Shown here one piece after another: positions 1 to 8,297 of a DNA stretch of 64,000 bases; the first letter of the stretch is position 1, and the number at the start of each line of letters is the position of its first letter. The notes under the pieces were generated by a model. The model was not told where the DNA came from. It did not search any database and saw only the letters and a program-made list of their open reading frames with translations. A program made the translations under genes and the position numbers. Source of the stretch: Hominimerdicola alba (GTDB lineage: Bacteria > Bacillota > Clostridia > Oscillospirales > Ruminococcaceae); the NCBI RefSeq assembly GCF_900112155.1, contig NZ_FOKQ01000018.1, positions 1-64,000 on the forward strand. Direction: 5' to 3'.

Positions 1-1
1 C

Positions 2-196
2 CGAAGCATACAGGCTGAAGGCGTATTCGGAGTGCTGAAACAGGATCATGGCTTCAGAAGATTCCTGTGCAGGGGCAAAAACAACATCAGAACTGAGTTC
101 CTTTTGTTGGGACTTGCATACAACATAAAGAAGCTTTTTGCTAAGATCTCAGAAAACCGACTTGGAATTTCTCTTTTTGAACTGAAAACGGCATAA
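2..196 (+). CDS. IS1182-type transposase, C-terminal fragment (cut by window edge)
   Basis: The first 64 codons read in frame from base 2 to a TAA at 194-196. The peptide starts RSIQAEGVFGVLKQDHGFRR and continues with a GLAYNIKKL segment. This is the characteristic end of IS1182/IS1380-like DDE transposases, where the final catalytic Glu lies in the QAEGVFG stretch. Only the last part is visible, so intactness of the element cannot be judged. A strong hairpin follows the stop and may be the element terminator or lie at its right end. Confidence 0.75.
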   Translation, partial: RSIQAEGVFGVLKQDHGFRRFLCRGKNNIRTEFLLLGLAYNIKKLFAKISENRLGISLFELKTA

Positions 197-212
197 AAAC
201 CAGCAGAACATA

Positions 213-254
213 ACACCCCCGAGTCCTCTTTTTTTGAAGAGGGCTTGGGGGTGT
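213..254 (+). terminator. Hairpin after the transposase
   Basis: A near-perfect inverted repeat, with arms at 213-230 and 237-254 (ACACCCCC...GGGGGTGT), lies 17 nt after the transposase stop. It probably terminates the transposase transcript. It could also be part of the right end of the insertion sequence. Confidence 0.55.
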
Positions 255-390
255 GCGCTCTGAAACAGCTTATTTCACCAGTTAATATGTTTTTTTACTC
301 TGATGTTCGGATATGGTTAGAGGGTGCTGCGGTTGCAACAGCCTCTTATATAAATATGTCCGATCACGCTTCGATATAACCTGCAGGCTA

Positions 391-434
391 TTGATAAAAA
401 ATAAGATCCCCTGCACCGATGGGTACAGAGGATC
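391..434 (-). terminator. Rho-independent terminator of the acetylesterase gene
   Basis: On the minus strand a GATCCTCTG / CAGGGGATC stem (405-413 pairing with 426-434) is followed by a T-rich run. It lies about 15 nt beyond the stop of the esterase gene that ends at 450. Confidence 0.6.
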
Positions 435-449
435 ATATTCGATAAATTA

Positions 450-3400
450 TTATTTCAGTTTTTCAGAGATCTTCAGACCAAGAGTCCTTGTCTCTTCAGC
501 GAGGATATCAGCTATCAGCTCACAGCCCTTTATGCTGAGATGAGTATTATCGATAGTTGTCCTTGTTTCATCGAGGTAGCAGTGCAGCTCTGCAGTTGCT
601 TCCTCACCGCCCTCTTCGTAAAGCTTGTTATAAAGCTCTGCGGTCTTGGTGGTCATGTCGATAACAGGGATATTGTATTTCTTGCCAAGTGCCACAACAG
701 CATCGGAATACTGCTTGTGTTCCTCGATCATTGCTGTACCGTCCTTTGCACGTCTGGATACAGGTGTTACCAGAACAGCAGTAGCGCCCTTTTCCTGTGC
801 TACTCTGACGTATTTGTTCAGCAGCATCCACTCATAGGAGTACTGACCGTTGGGATTTTTGCCTTCGCCGTCCAGTGTGGAGAATTCAAGATAAGGATAA
901 GCAGCGTGCTGAGGCTCAGCTGTTCTTTCATCGTTGTGACCGAACTGAATGAACAGGTAATCTCCCTTGCCGATGGAATCGCACAGTATCTTGTACTCGG
1001 GGTCATTCATGAAGCTGCGTGAGCTTCTGCCTGCCCTTGCAAGGTTTGTGACATTCACGCCCTCAAACTGCTCTCCAAGCTTCATGCCCCAGCCGCAGCT
1101 GCCCTTGCTTTCGGTCGTCTCAGGCTTGTAATTGCATACGGTGGAATCTCCGACGATATAGACATTACCCGAGAATACAAAGTCATCAGCTTCATAATTG
1201 CCGTGATTTACGACTGCTTCGGGCTGTACAGTAACACTGAATGATCTTGCATTGATATTGCTGGTATCCCACTTGCCGTTCACCTTGGCACAGACAACCA
1301 TTCTGTAGGTCTGGCCTGCTGTGAGCTTGGGTGAAGTGAAGTAGGTAGTTTCTGCGGGGATATCCTGCTTAACTATCTTCCATTTGCCTGAAAGATATAC
1401 AGCTACGCCGTACTGCTGAGCGCCCTTTACCTCAGACCATCTGAGTCTGAACTGGTGGGTCTCTTCATTGTGTTCAACAGAAGACAGGATAGGATATTTG
1501 CCTACAGTGCTCTGGGCAGATACAACTATAGCGTTGGAGAAGTCTGTTATCCATTTGCCGTTGCATTTGGGGATAACAGCGACCCAGTAATCTCTGCCTT
1601 CGGTAAGTCCGTTAAGTACAAATGAAGTATCTTCACAATCGTACAGCAGCTGCCACTTGCCGTTAACATAGCCTACGATACCGTATCTTTCAGCATCTTC
1701 AACTTCTGACCAGCTGAGCTTTACAGCGTTGATCCCCTTGGTGTATGTCAGAGCGGGAGCTTTGTATTTGAGTTTGCTGAGTGCGATGTGCTCTCTGGAG
1801 AGCTCAATGCCGCAGTCGATGCAGTAATATACTTCATCATAACCGCCGTCACTCAAAAAAGTGGGCTTTACATAGTTCTCGATGACCTTGTCGCCTCTGG
1901 TATGGCCTTTCGCTTCAACGATTGTATCAGCCTTTGTGATCTCGTTTTCGCCATTTTCATCTGCGAAATACTTGTCATTGGCTTCATCGTACCAGTATTC
2001 GATATTACCGCCCTCGGTGCAGGTAGCTGCAATGGCTTCAACGTAAGACAATCCCAGCTTGGGTATAGTTACCGATCTGGAGCAGGTGTGGTGATTGTTC
2101 CCAAACACTATCTTTGCTGTATATGTTATCTTTCCTGCTTTTGTGTAAGTAGGCTCTTCGACGATCTTTGAGGTCACCTCAGCCTTGATAACTAAAGTAT
2201 CACCGCATTTTTCGCAAACGAACTCTGCACTTGCAGTATTATCATCACTCCAGGTCCACTGGGGCAGACCATAGCTGTGACCATTAGACTTGATAACAGT
2301 GTCAGCCTTTGCGATCTCGTTTTTGCCCTTATCATCGGTGAAATACTTGTCGTTAGCTTTATCGTACCAGTAGCCGGTATTTCCGTCCTCGGTGCAGGTA
2401 GCGGTTTTAGCTTCAACATAAACAAGTTCCAGCTTAGGTATGGATACTGACTTGGAACAGGTGTGGTAGTTATCCTCGAACACTACCTTTGCGGTATAGG
2501 TGATCTTTCCTTCCGTGGTGTAAGTAGCTTCGGCGATGATCTTTGAGGTCACATCCGCATCGATAACTATAACATCACCGCAGTCCTCGCAAATGAACTC
2601 AGCCTTTGCAGTGAGATCATCGTTCCATGTCCACTGTGGTGTGCCATAGTTGTGACCCTTAGGTGCAATTACCCAGGAATTCTTAGAAATCTCGGTGTAT
2701 ACGCCGTTTTCAAGCTTATAGTACTTGTTATCAGAGCCAGTGTAATACTCGCTGTTTCCTGCATTGGTGCAGGTGGGTTCTTTTGCTTCGGTCTTTGTAT
2801 AGGTAACAACGATCTGTTCTTCGGCATTTCCCCAGACAAGTATATGTTCTTTTTGTCCAAGACACTGGTACATGATAGCCGATCTTCCTTCTTCAGTGAT
2901 AGAATCCCATTTGAAATGAGGGTCTTCAATGTATTCGGCATTAAGATTCTGGTATGTCAGGGTCTTGCAATAGTAATTGTTTTTGTACTTGAAAAACAGA
3001 TCAAATGTGCCGTGATGATCATTGTCTGCTGCCTTGATGGCATCAACATTTGCGGCAAGCCATGCCCTTGCATCTTCGGGAGATACATCTGTCATTTTTT
3101 CAACTGCTTCTTTTATGGAAGTGACCGTAATAAAGCCGCCGGCGCTCTTCTTTTTATTTTCTGCTTTCTTGAATACAGTCTCAAACTTGTAAGGATCATT
3201 CAGTGTGCCGCTTCCGCTTACGCATCTGATGCCAAGGGGAGTCAACGAACCGTCCTCATTTGCGATGCCTATGGTGAATGTGTCTGCGCTGTTGGGCGCT
3301 TTGAACATGAACTTGTATCCGTACTGAAGATCATAGCTGTCATAAGACAGTTTTGCCTTGTCAGCAGTTATAACGTTTCCTATCCTTAAAACTGTTTTGC

Positions 3401-3911
3401 CGTCAAAGAAATGATCATCTGAGTTTATGATCACATAAGCGCCGAGAGGGATTGCTGTATCAGGGGAAATAATGATAAAAATATCATCGGTGGTTTCCTC
3501 AGCAGTTGTTTCCTCATCTGTAGTTTCAGCGTCGGAAGTTTCATCTGCTGTTGTTTCGTCATCGGCAGTTTCCTGATCGGTGGTCTCCTGATCAGTAGTC
3601 TCAGCAACGTTTTCATCGCTGCTGCCATTTTTTTCGTAATCGTTTACACTATCGGGATCAGTATTATCCTCATCAGCGGTCACGGCCTCTGTCTCATCGT
3701 CACTGCTGATAGTATCCTCTGAAATACCATCGCCCTTATCCTCGTTGGAAGAACCTGCCTCAGGGTTCTCAGCATCAGGTTCGATACCCCATGCAATGGC
3801 AGCATCTGTCGTAAGCGCACTGCCGAAATTGACCGGTGCTGTACCTGAAGCCAGAAGCAGAGCGAGCATTCCTGCAAGGATCCTTTTTGATTTCATATTC
3901 TTGTAGTCCAT
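450..3911 (-). CDS. Secreted multidomain rhamnogalacturonan acetylesterase (CE12-type SGNH hydrolase)
   Basis: Predicted to remove acetyl groups from rhamnogalacturonan-type pectin outside the cell. Residue numbers count from an upstream ATG at 3935. A signal peptide (KSKRILAGMLALLLASG) is followed by an acidic Thr/Glu-rich linker (about residues 60-150). Then come three ~125-aa repeats carrying CTEDGN-like and CEKCGD-like cysteine motifs (about 385-725) and two fibronectin-III-like modules (about 730-905). The C-terminal SGNH domain has GDST (Ser about 931), NLARAGRSS, FGHND and a final DNTH (Asp 1129, His 1132), as in CE12. No dockerin, sortase motif or recognisable CBM was seen. I chose the ATG at 3911 because AAAGGA lies upstream of it; the ATG at 3935 has no Shine-Dalgarno. 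A sigma-A promoter at 4180-4208 drives it through a long leader. Enzyme class is fairly sure, exact substrate less so. Confidence 0.85.
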   Translation of the reverse strand: MDYKNMKSKRILAGMLALLLASGTAPVNFGSALTTDAAIAWGIEPDAENPEAGSSNEDKGDGISEDTISSDDETEAVTADEDNTDPDSVNDYEKNGSSDENVAETTDQETTDQETADDETTADETSDAETTDEETTAEETTDDIFIIISPDTAIPLGAYVIINSDDHFFDGKTVLRIGNVITADKAKLSYDSYDLQYGYKFMFKAPNSADTFTIGIANEDGSLTPLGIRCVSGSGTLNDPYKFETVFKKAENKKKSAGGFITVTSIKEAVEKMTDVSPEDARAWLAANVDAIKAADNDHHGTFDLFFKYKNNYYCKTLTYQNLNAEYIEDPHFKWDSITEEGRSAIMYQCLGQKEHILVWGNAEEQIVVTYTKTEAKEPTCTNAGNSEYYTGSDNKYYKLENGVYTEISKNSWVIAPKGHNYGTPQWTWNDDLTAKAEFICEDCGDVIVIDADVTSKIIAEATYTTEGKITYTAKVVFEDNYHTCSKSVSIPKLELVYVEAKTATCTEDGNTGYWYDKANDKYFTDDKGKNEIAKADTVIKSNGHSYGLPQWTWSDDNTASAEFVCEKCGDTLVIKAEVTSKIVEEPTYTKAGKITYTAKIVFGNNHHTCSRSVTIPKLGLSYVEAIAATCTEGGNIEYWYDEANDKYFADENGENEITKADTIVEAKGHTRGDKVIENYVKPTFLSDGGYDEVYYCIDCGIELSREHIALSKLKYKAPALTYTKGINAVKLSWSEVEDAERYGIVGYVNGKWQLLYDCEDTSFVLNGLTEGRDYWVAVIPKCNGKWITDFSNAIVVSAQSTVGKYPILSSVEHNEETHQFRLRWSEVKGAQQYGVAVYLSGKWKIVKQDIPAETTYFTSPKLTAGQTYRMVVCAKVNGKWDTSNINARSFSVTVQPEAVVNHGNYEADDFVFSGNVYIVGDSTVCNYKPETTESKGSCGWGMKLGEQFEGVNVTNLARAGRSSRSFMNDPEYKILCDSIGKGDYLFIQFGHNDERTAEPQHAAYPYLEFSTLDGEGKNPNGQYSYEWMLLNKYVRVAQEKGATAVLVTPVSRRAKDGTAMIEEHKQYSDAVVALGKKYNIPVIDMTTKTAELYNKLYEEGGEEATAELHCYLDETRTTIDNTHLSIKGCELIADILAEETRTLGLKISEKLK

Positions 3912-4179
3912 ATTCTTTTTCAACTGTCCTTTCATGTCATTAGACCATACTTAAATGTACTTAATAAACAACCCGACCTGAACAGATCAATTATTATGAG
4001 CGCAGGGACAGATGCCGTTAAAGCCATTTTTTCATTGCCAAAATATGTAAGAACGGCTTTATGATTTGTTAAGCTGCTGCGTTCATCATGCAAGCTGAAA
4101 TCGTTGCTCAGGCTAATGTATAATGCTGTGGTCTTGCCAGAAATTGCGCTATTTCCGCCGATCACAGTGAATTGAGTAT

Positions 4180-4208
4180 ATTATATCACAAAAACATAGT
4201 TTCGTCAA
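4180..4208 (-). promoter_or_regulatory. Sigma-A promoter for the acetylesterase gene
   Basis: Minus strand: TTGACG, 17-nt spacer, TATAAT. The predicted start near 4173 gives an untranslated leader of about 240-260 nt before the esterase start, which is long for this organism. Confidence 0.7.
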
Positions 4209-4334
4209 TGGTTGAATTGAAAATGATATGCAGAATATCACATCTTTTTACAGTGGCTTCACATTAACTTTACGTGAACATAATAGCTGTTATTAAGCAG
4301 ATACGCGGTTTTTCTTTTCTGCGGCTCTTCAAAT

Positions 4335-4370
4335 TTATAAAAAATTACGCTCACAAAAAATTTGTGAGCG
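4335..4370 (-). terminator. Rho-independent terminator of glmU
   Basis: Perfect CGCTCACAAA / TTTGTGAGCG inverted repeat (4349-4358, 4361-4370), followed on the minus strand by a T-rich tract. It lies about 30 nt beyond the glmU stop. Confidence 0.75.
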
Positions 4371-4400
4371 CATATTAATATATTTTTAAGTTTTAAAAAT

Positions 4401-5816
4401 TCAGACCTTGTGAGCGTCCTCAAATTTCTTGGTGCGGGCAGCCAGCTTCTTCTTGGCATAATCTTCCTTGATAACAGCCTGACCGCGTTCGATCGCCAGC
4501 GCATCCGCGGGAACATCGCCTGTGATAGTAGAACCAGCGGCAGTGTACGCACCTCTGCCGATGCATACTGGCGCAACCAGATTCGTATTGCAGCCGATGA
4601 ACGCATTGTCCTCGATAACAGTGCGGAACTTCTTCTCGCCGTCATAGTTAGCCGTAGCCACGCCGCAGCCGAAGTTTACATTGCTTCCCACATCGGAATC
4701 TCCCACATAAGTAAGGTGAGAAACGGAAGTACCCTCGCCGATGGTGGAGTTCTTTATCTCAACGAAATCGCCTATCTTTACGCCCTTGCAAACGTGAGAA
4801 TCAGGTCTCAGCTGAACGAAAGGACCTATCTTGGCATTGTCGTCAACAACAGCATCATAAGCCTGAACATTGTTCAGTACCACGCCGTTGCCGATAACTG
4901 TGTTTTCAAGTATGCAGTTCCTGCCTATAACGCAGTCCTCACCGATAACGGTATTTCCTCTTAATTCGGTACCTGCCTCGATGCGTGTGCCCCTGCCGAT
5001 GGTGACATTTCTGCCAACGGATACGCCGTCAAGGCAGGTGAACTCGATACCGTCATCCAGCCATCTGTTGATGATCTCCATTCTTGCGATATCGTTCAGC
5101 TTCAGCAGACCGCGTCTGTCATTAGCACCCAGCGCAACATTTGGGTTAAGGGAGATGAAAGCATCAGCCGCCTTGCCCTTGTTTATCATAAGTTCAACGC
5201 AGTCGGTGAGGTAGTACTCGCCCTGTGAATTATTGGGCTGTATCTCGAAAAGTACTTCCAGCAGGTCAGCGGTCTTGAACCAGTAGCAGCCGGAGTTTAT
5301 CTCCTTTACGGAAAGCTGGTCTGCGTTGCAGTCCTTGTGTTCAACTATGCCGGAGATGCCGTGCTTTGTGCGGATTACTCTGCCGTAGCCCGTAGCATCC
5401 TCAACTACGGAAGTAACAACAGTAACACCGCAGTTCTTCTGCATATGGAGCTTCAGTGCGCCATCTATGGTAGCCGCATCGATAAAAGGAGCATCACCGC
5501 AAAGCACAAGAGTATTGCCGTCTGTATTAGCCTTCAGGAATTCCTCAGCCATCATAACAGCATGACCTGTGCCCAGTCTCTCGGACTGGAGAACGGTGCT
5601 TACCTTAGCCTTTGAAGTTCTCTTTTCAACATAAGCATCTATCTGTTCGCCTGCAAAGCCCTTTACTATGCATATCTCGTCAAGACCTGCGTCCTCACAG
5701 GCACTCATTACCCATTCCAGCATAGGCTCGCCAACAACATTGCAAAGTGCCTTGGGCGAATTTATCTTCATTCGCTTGCCCTGACCGCCTGCCAGTATTA
5801 TAACATTATTAGACAT
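4401..5816 (-). CDS. glmU: Bifunctional GlmU: glucosamine-1-P acetyltransferase / GlcNAc-1-P uridylyltransferase
   Basis: Makes UDP-GlcNAc from glucosamine-1-phosphate in the cytoplasm, the precursor for peptidoglycan. The N-terminal nucleotidyltransferase domain opens with IILAGGQGKRM and SPKAL, the pyrophosphorylase signature. The C-terminal half is a left-handed beta helix of hexapeptide repeats (IGEDCVIGRNCIL and similar), with the acetyltransferase motif NYDGEKK near the end. About 471 aa, the normal GlmU length. The ATG at 5816 is preceded by GAGGGGGATACTT; an upstream in-frame extension lacks a ribosome site and crosses the promoter. It has its own promoter and terminator, so it is monocistronic. 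murA and glmM lie elsewhere in the window. Confidence 0.95.
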   Translation of the reverse strand: MSNNVIILAGGQGKRMKINSPKALCNVVGEPMLEWVMSACEDAGLDEICIVKGFAGEQIDAYVEKRTSKAKVSTVLQSERLGTGHAVMMAEEFLKANTDGNTLVLCGDAPFIDAATIDGALKLHMQKNCGVTVVTSVVEDATGYGRVIRTKHGISGIVEHKDCNADQLSVKEINSGCYWFKTADLLEVLFEIQPNNSQGEYYLTDCVELMINKGKAADAFISLNPNVALGANDRRGLLKLNDIARMEIINRWLDDGIEFTCLDGVSVGRNVTIGRGTRIEAGTELRGNTVIGEDCVIGRNCILENTVIGNGVVLNNVQAYDAVVDDNAKIGPFVQLRPDSHVCKGVKIGDFVEIKNSTIGEGTSVSHLTYVGDSDVGSNVNFGCGVATANYDGEKKFRTVIEDNAFIGCNTNLVAPVCIGRGAYTAAGSTITGDVPADALAIERGQAVIKEDYAKKKLAARTKKFEDAHKV

Positions 5817-5882
5817 AAGTATCCCCCTCAAAATCATACATAAAACCGCCGCATCCCTGTGCTGACGGCACATTACCTGTCT

Positions 5883-5911
5883 ATTATAATACTTTTGAAC
5901 ATTCAAGTCAA
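5883..5911 (-). promoter_or_regulatory. Sigma-A promoter of glmU
   Basis: Minus strand TTGACT, 17-nt spacer, TATAAT. The predicted start is about 60 nt upstream of the glmU ATG at 5816. Confidence 0.75.
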
Positions 5912-5977
5912 GGTGTAAAATTATCGAATTTTGCCGCATAACATAGCCTGTTTCCGTTATTATAATGTTCTGTCAGA

Positions 5978-6040
5978 GTAGTACACCCAAGGAGGTGTGT
6001 ACTACGGGAATAGTACAGTAGTACACTTGGTAATACACTG
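5978..6040. promoter_or_regulatory. Upstream operator-like repeats of the first GntR/ABC module
   Basis: A perfect inverted repeat GTAGTACAC (5978-5986) / GTGTACTAC (5997-6005) is followed at 6011-6039 by further TAGTACA / GTACACT / AATACACT half-sites. The same TACACT half-site is found in the palindrome over the promoter at 6140-6178. These probably are distal binding sites of the GntR regulator encoded at 9702. Confidence 0.5.
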
Positions 6041-6139
6041 ATTATCCGAAGATAACGAATAATTATGTATATGATGCATATCGACTGGGTGCGCGTGGAT
6101 GATGGCTTTGTGAAATATGCTGAAAATTCACCTGTTCTA

Positions 6140-6192
6140 TTGACAAATCAAGGCGTGAGTGGTACACTCTAAGTGTACTACGACAGATAATA
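6140..6192 (+). promoter_or_regulatory. Sigma-A promoter with overlapping GntR (YtrA-type) operators
   Basis: TTGACA (6140-6145), 17-nt spacer, TACACT (6163-6168). The -10 hexamer is itself part of a perfect inverted repeat, GTACACT-CTA-AGTGTAC (6162-6178). A second, imperfect site (TACACCTAGTACAC) lies at about 6191-6204. A repressor bound here would block polymerase. The most likely repressor is the product of the GntR gene at the end of this same operon. The 460 nt between glmU and the first gene hold this promoter, the upstream repeats and the glmU promoter; I see no other gene there. Confidence 0.65.
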
Positions 6193-6277
6193 CACCTAGT
6201 ACACACAGGACAAATGAAACGAAACAACAAGACAGCTCCCATAAATAAAAGAAAAGGGGGCAGAAAGGAAGGACGAC

Positions 6278-6397
6278 ATGAGAGAACTGATGATATTTGC
6301 AGTAAGCATCCTTGGGATATGCATACTTCTTGCAGGACAGGAAGTCAGGAAAGTTCGCAGGTGGGATATGAACGAGGACGAAGAGAGCAGCATCTGA
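6278..6397 (+). CDS. Small single-pass membrane protein (39 aa), first gene of the module
   Basis: ATG at 6278 is preceded by AAGGAAGGACGAC. The 39-aa product has one hydrophobic helix (MIFAVSILGICILLAG), then a basic and an acidic tail (KVRRWDMNEDEESSI). It is the promoter-proximal gene after the operator-controlled promoter and lies 19 nt before the first lipoprotein gene. Function unknown. The second GntR/ABC module at the right end also begins with small membrane proteins, which supports a real role in such modules. Confidence 0.6.
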   Translation: MRELMIFAVSILGICILLAGQEVRKVRRWDMNEDEESSI

Positions 6398-6416
6398 AAG
6401 AACAGGAGACAACAAA

Positions 6417-6872
6417 ATGAAAAAGATGATAGCACTGACTGCCGCTGTGGTCTTTGCTCTGGGACTGACAGCCTGCGGAAATAAGAAAGAACTAGCAGAG
6501 AAAAGTCAGAGCACAGTGTTCACAGAGGAAGATTTTTGCGAAGCTCAGGCAGATATAAAGAACAGCCTGAAAGACATCGACTGCGTCACCTTAAATATAG
6601 ACTACGATGGTGATGAAGTCAGCACGGATGAAGATACCTTGGCTACACTGAATAATGATCTCGGGCTGAGAGACGACGAACGGTACACCGACTGCATGGT
6701 CTTCACGGTGGATTACAGACAGTCATACAGCCCGCTGGCGTTGATAAAGGCTACTATCCGCAGTGGAAATGCCTGCGTGGATATCTCAGAGAGAAAGATG
6801 AATCTAACGCTTGCAAGAAAAAGCGACGGCAATTGGGAGACTGCAAATGTCAGCTACTCGGATGCAGGCTGA
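6417..6872 (+). CDS. Small lipoprotein, module family member 1
   Basis: 151 aa with a lipoprotein signal peptide ending in a lipobox (LGLTAC, Cys about 20), so predicted to be anchored on the outer face of the membrane. The mature part begins with the family signature (STVFTEEDF, compare SSVYSAEDL in the protein at 7454) and ends with a GNWETANVSY segment. It also shares the CMVFTVDYR core with its paralogues at 7454, 8298 and 9169. I do not recognise a named family. The position between a GntR-controlled promoter and ABC transporter genes suggests surface stress or peptide sensing, but this is inference. Confidence 0.75.
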   Translation: MKKMIALTAAVVFALGLTACGNKKELAEKSQSTVFTEEDFCEAQADIKNSLKDIDCVTLNIDYDGDEVSTDEDTLATLNNDLGLRDDERYTDCMVFTVDYRQSYSPLALIKATIRSGNACVDISERKMNLTLARKSDGNWETANVSYSDAG

Positions 6873-6966
6873 CAGCAGGACAAAAGAACGGAGAAAACAA
6901 AGAAAAAGACAGCAGCAATAGCAGCCGCGGCAGGTAATGATCACGGACTTCGGCTAAGGAGAAAAA

Positions 6967-7041
6967 ATGAAAAAAAGCAGATCACTTGCGGCGGTGACAG
7001 CTATTCCCGCCGCCTGCGGTCTATCGGGAGGAACACAATGA
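6967..7041 (+). pseudogene. Remnant of a lipoprotein gene (24 codons)
   Basis: After CTAAGGAG, a 24-codon frame (MKKSRSLAAVTAIPAACGLS...) has the look of a lipoprotein signal peptide with a lipobox-like IPAAC, then stops at a TGA overlapping the next ATG. Just upstream (about 6900-6945) another stretch reads KKKTAAIAAAAG, a second signal-peptide-like relic without a start. Both look like leftovers of deleted paralogues in the lipoprotein array. Confidence 0.4.
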
Positions 7042-7433
7042 AGAATATATATGTTATGATAGCAGTAGTCGTGATATCAAGCCTAATGTTCGGGGGCTGT
7101 TATATGGACGGCAGAGGTACATATTACCCCGATGTAACAGAGATGACAAAGAATTTAGAGAAAAAAGGCTATGACGTAAGTACCGATGAGATAAAAAAAG
7201 ACGATGACACTATTACTGTTCTAAACGGAAAAAAAGATGACGAGTACATTGAATTCTTCTGGTTCGATACCGAAAAATACGTTGATGAGTATGTTGAGGA
7301 AATGAAAAAAGACAACAGCGAATATGATACTATCAGTTGGATAACAAACGATAAGAAATTCGGCAACATCGCATATTGCGGCACCGAAAAAGCGATCGAC
7401 TGTTCGGGCGTTCAGGTGGTTGAGGTAAAGTGA
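7038..7433 (+). CDS. Putative lipoprotein (131 aa)
   Basis: The signal peptide (MKNIYVMIAVVVISSLMFGGC) ends in a lipobox FGGC. The mature part is Asp/Lys/Tyr-rich (EYIEFFWFDTEKYVDEYVEE) and is not clearly related to the neighbouring lipoprotein family. The start has GGGAGGAACACA before it and overlaps the stop of the upstream remnant. Function unknown. Confidence 0.65.
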   Translation: MKNIYVMIAVVVISSLMFGGCYMDGRGTYYPDVTEMTKNLEKKGYDVSTDEIKKDDDTITVLNGKKDDEYIEFFWFDTEKYVDEYVEEMKKDNSEYDTISWITNDKKFGNIAYCGTEKAIDCSGVQVVEVK

Positions 7434-7453
7434 CGGCAGCTAAGGAGAGAGAA

Positions 7454-8263
7454 ATGAAAAAGTTTATAGCACTTTCAGCAGCGGCAGTCATGGCACTGAC
7501 AATGACGGGCTGCGGAAAAAAATTTGCAATTGAAGGCTCGTCAAGTGTATACAGTGCAGAAGATCTCCAAAACGCGACAATGTGTTTTGAAGAGAAGTAT
7601 TTAAAGGATAACACCGAAGTGTATTGTCAGTTTCTTGGAGATATGTCCTACGGCGACACTGCCAGATATGTAAATATGTATTATTATGACCACGACAAAG
7701 AAACAAGTGAGATCAGCGGAGATTACCTTGCATTCAGGGTGACGACCTATACTGCAAAGACACCTTCTACTGTACTAAAGGCGATCGGTGAAAATCTGTT
7801 TGATATCAATGGATTCCGCAATTCCTTTTTTGGCGGTTTTGAAGAATGCGTAGTTAAAAAGGACGAAAATGGCGAATGGAAATACATGGGTGCTCTGTCT
7901 GATATTTATAAATTTAAACCTGATACTGAAGATACCACAGCAGACGGAATATCTGATATTTATCCATCGAAAGAAAGAGAGAAAGCACTGGAGGCTATGA
8001 CCGATTCCGATGTCTGGGAAGAGTTGGACGGAGAGCTTTTGTATGCTGAATATGCAGGCGACGAAAGCGCTTCCAAGGAAGAACTGGATAAGCTCAACAA
8101 GAGCAAAGGCACCGACTATGATGGCTGTATGAAAATGCACGCCGATTTCTATTCTGCTGAAAAAGCTGATATCGTTAAAGACGCAGAATGGCTTGTGGCA
8201 AGGCAGAACGGCGAATGGGAAGTAGTGGAATACAATATCCCCGGGAAATCCACAGCAGAATGA
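7454..8263 (+). CDS. Lipoprotein, module family member 2 (two-domain)
   Basis: 269 aa. Lipobox MTGC near residue 20, after a MKKFIALSAAAVMAL signal. The first half matches the family core (SSVYSAEDLQNA, then a YLAFRVTTY strand). The second half carries a segment found nearly unchanged in the next gene (YAGDESASKEELDKLNK and a WEVVEYNIPGKSTAE end). Start placed at 7454 because TAAGGAGAGAGAA precedes it. It appears to be two tandem copies of one ~120-aa unit. Function unknown. Confidence 0.75.
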   Translation: MKKFIALSAAAVMALTMTGCGKKFAIEGSSSVYSAEDLQNATMCFEEKYLKDNTEVYCQFLGDMSYGDTARYVNMYYYDHDKETSEISGDYLAFRVTTYTAKTPSTVLKAIGENLFDINGFRNSFFGGFEECVVKKDENGEWKYMGALSDIYKFKPDTEDTTADGISDIYPSKEREKALEAMTDSDVWEELDGELLYAEYAGDESASKEELDKLNKSKGTDYDGCMKMHADFYSAEKADIVKDAEWLVARQNGEWEVVEYNIPGKSTAE

Positions 8264-8297
8264 TGTTCAGCTGTCGGCACAAAAGGAGAAACATGAT

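Noticed and set aside
3932-4165. A 77-codon frame upstream of the acetylesterase gene
   Set aside because: GTG start without ribosome site, only 8 nt after the predicted transcription start, no recognisable protein features; kept only as a comment on the leader.
6214-6420. 68-codon frame before the first lipoprotein
   Set aside because: Out of frame with the well-supported 39-aa membrane protein at 6278-6397, which has a ribosome site and a membrane helix.
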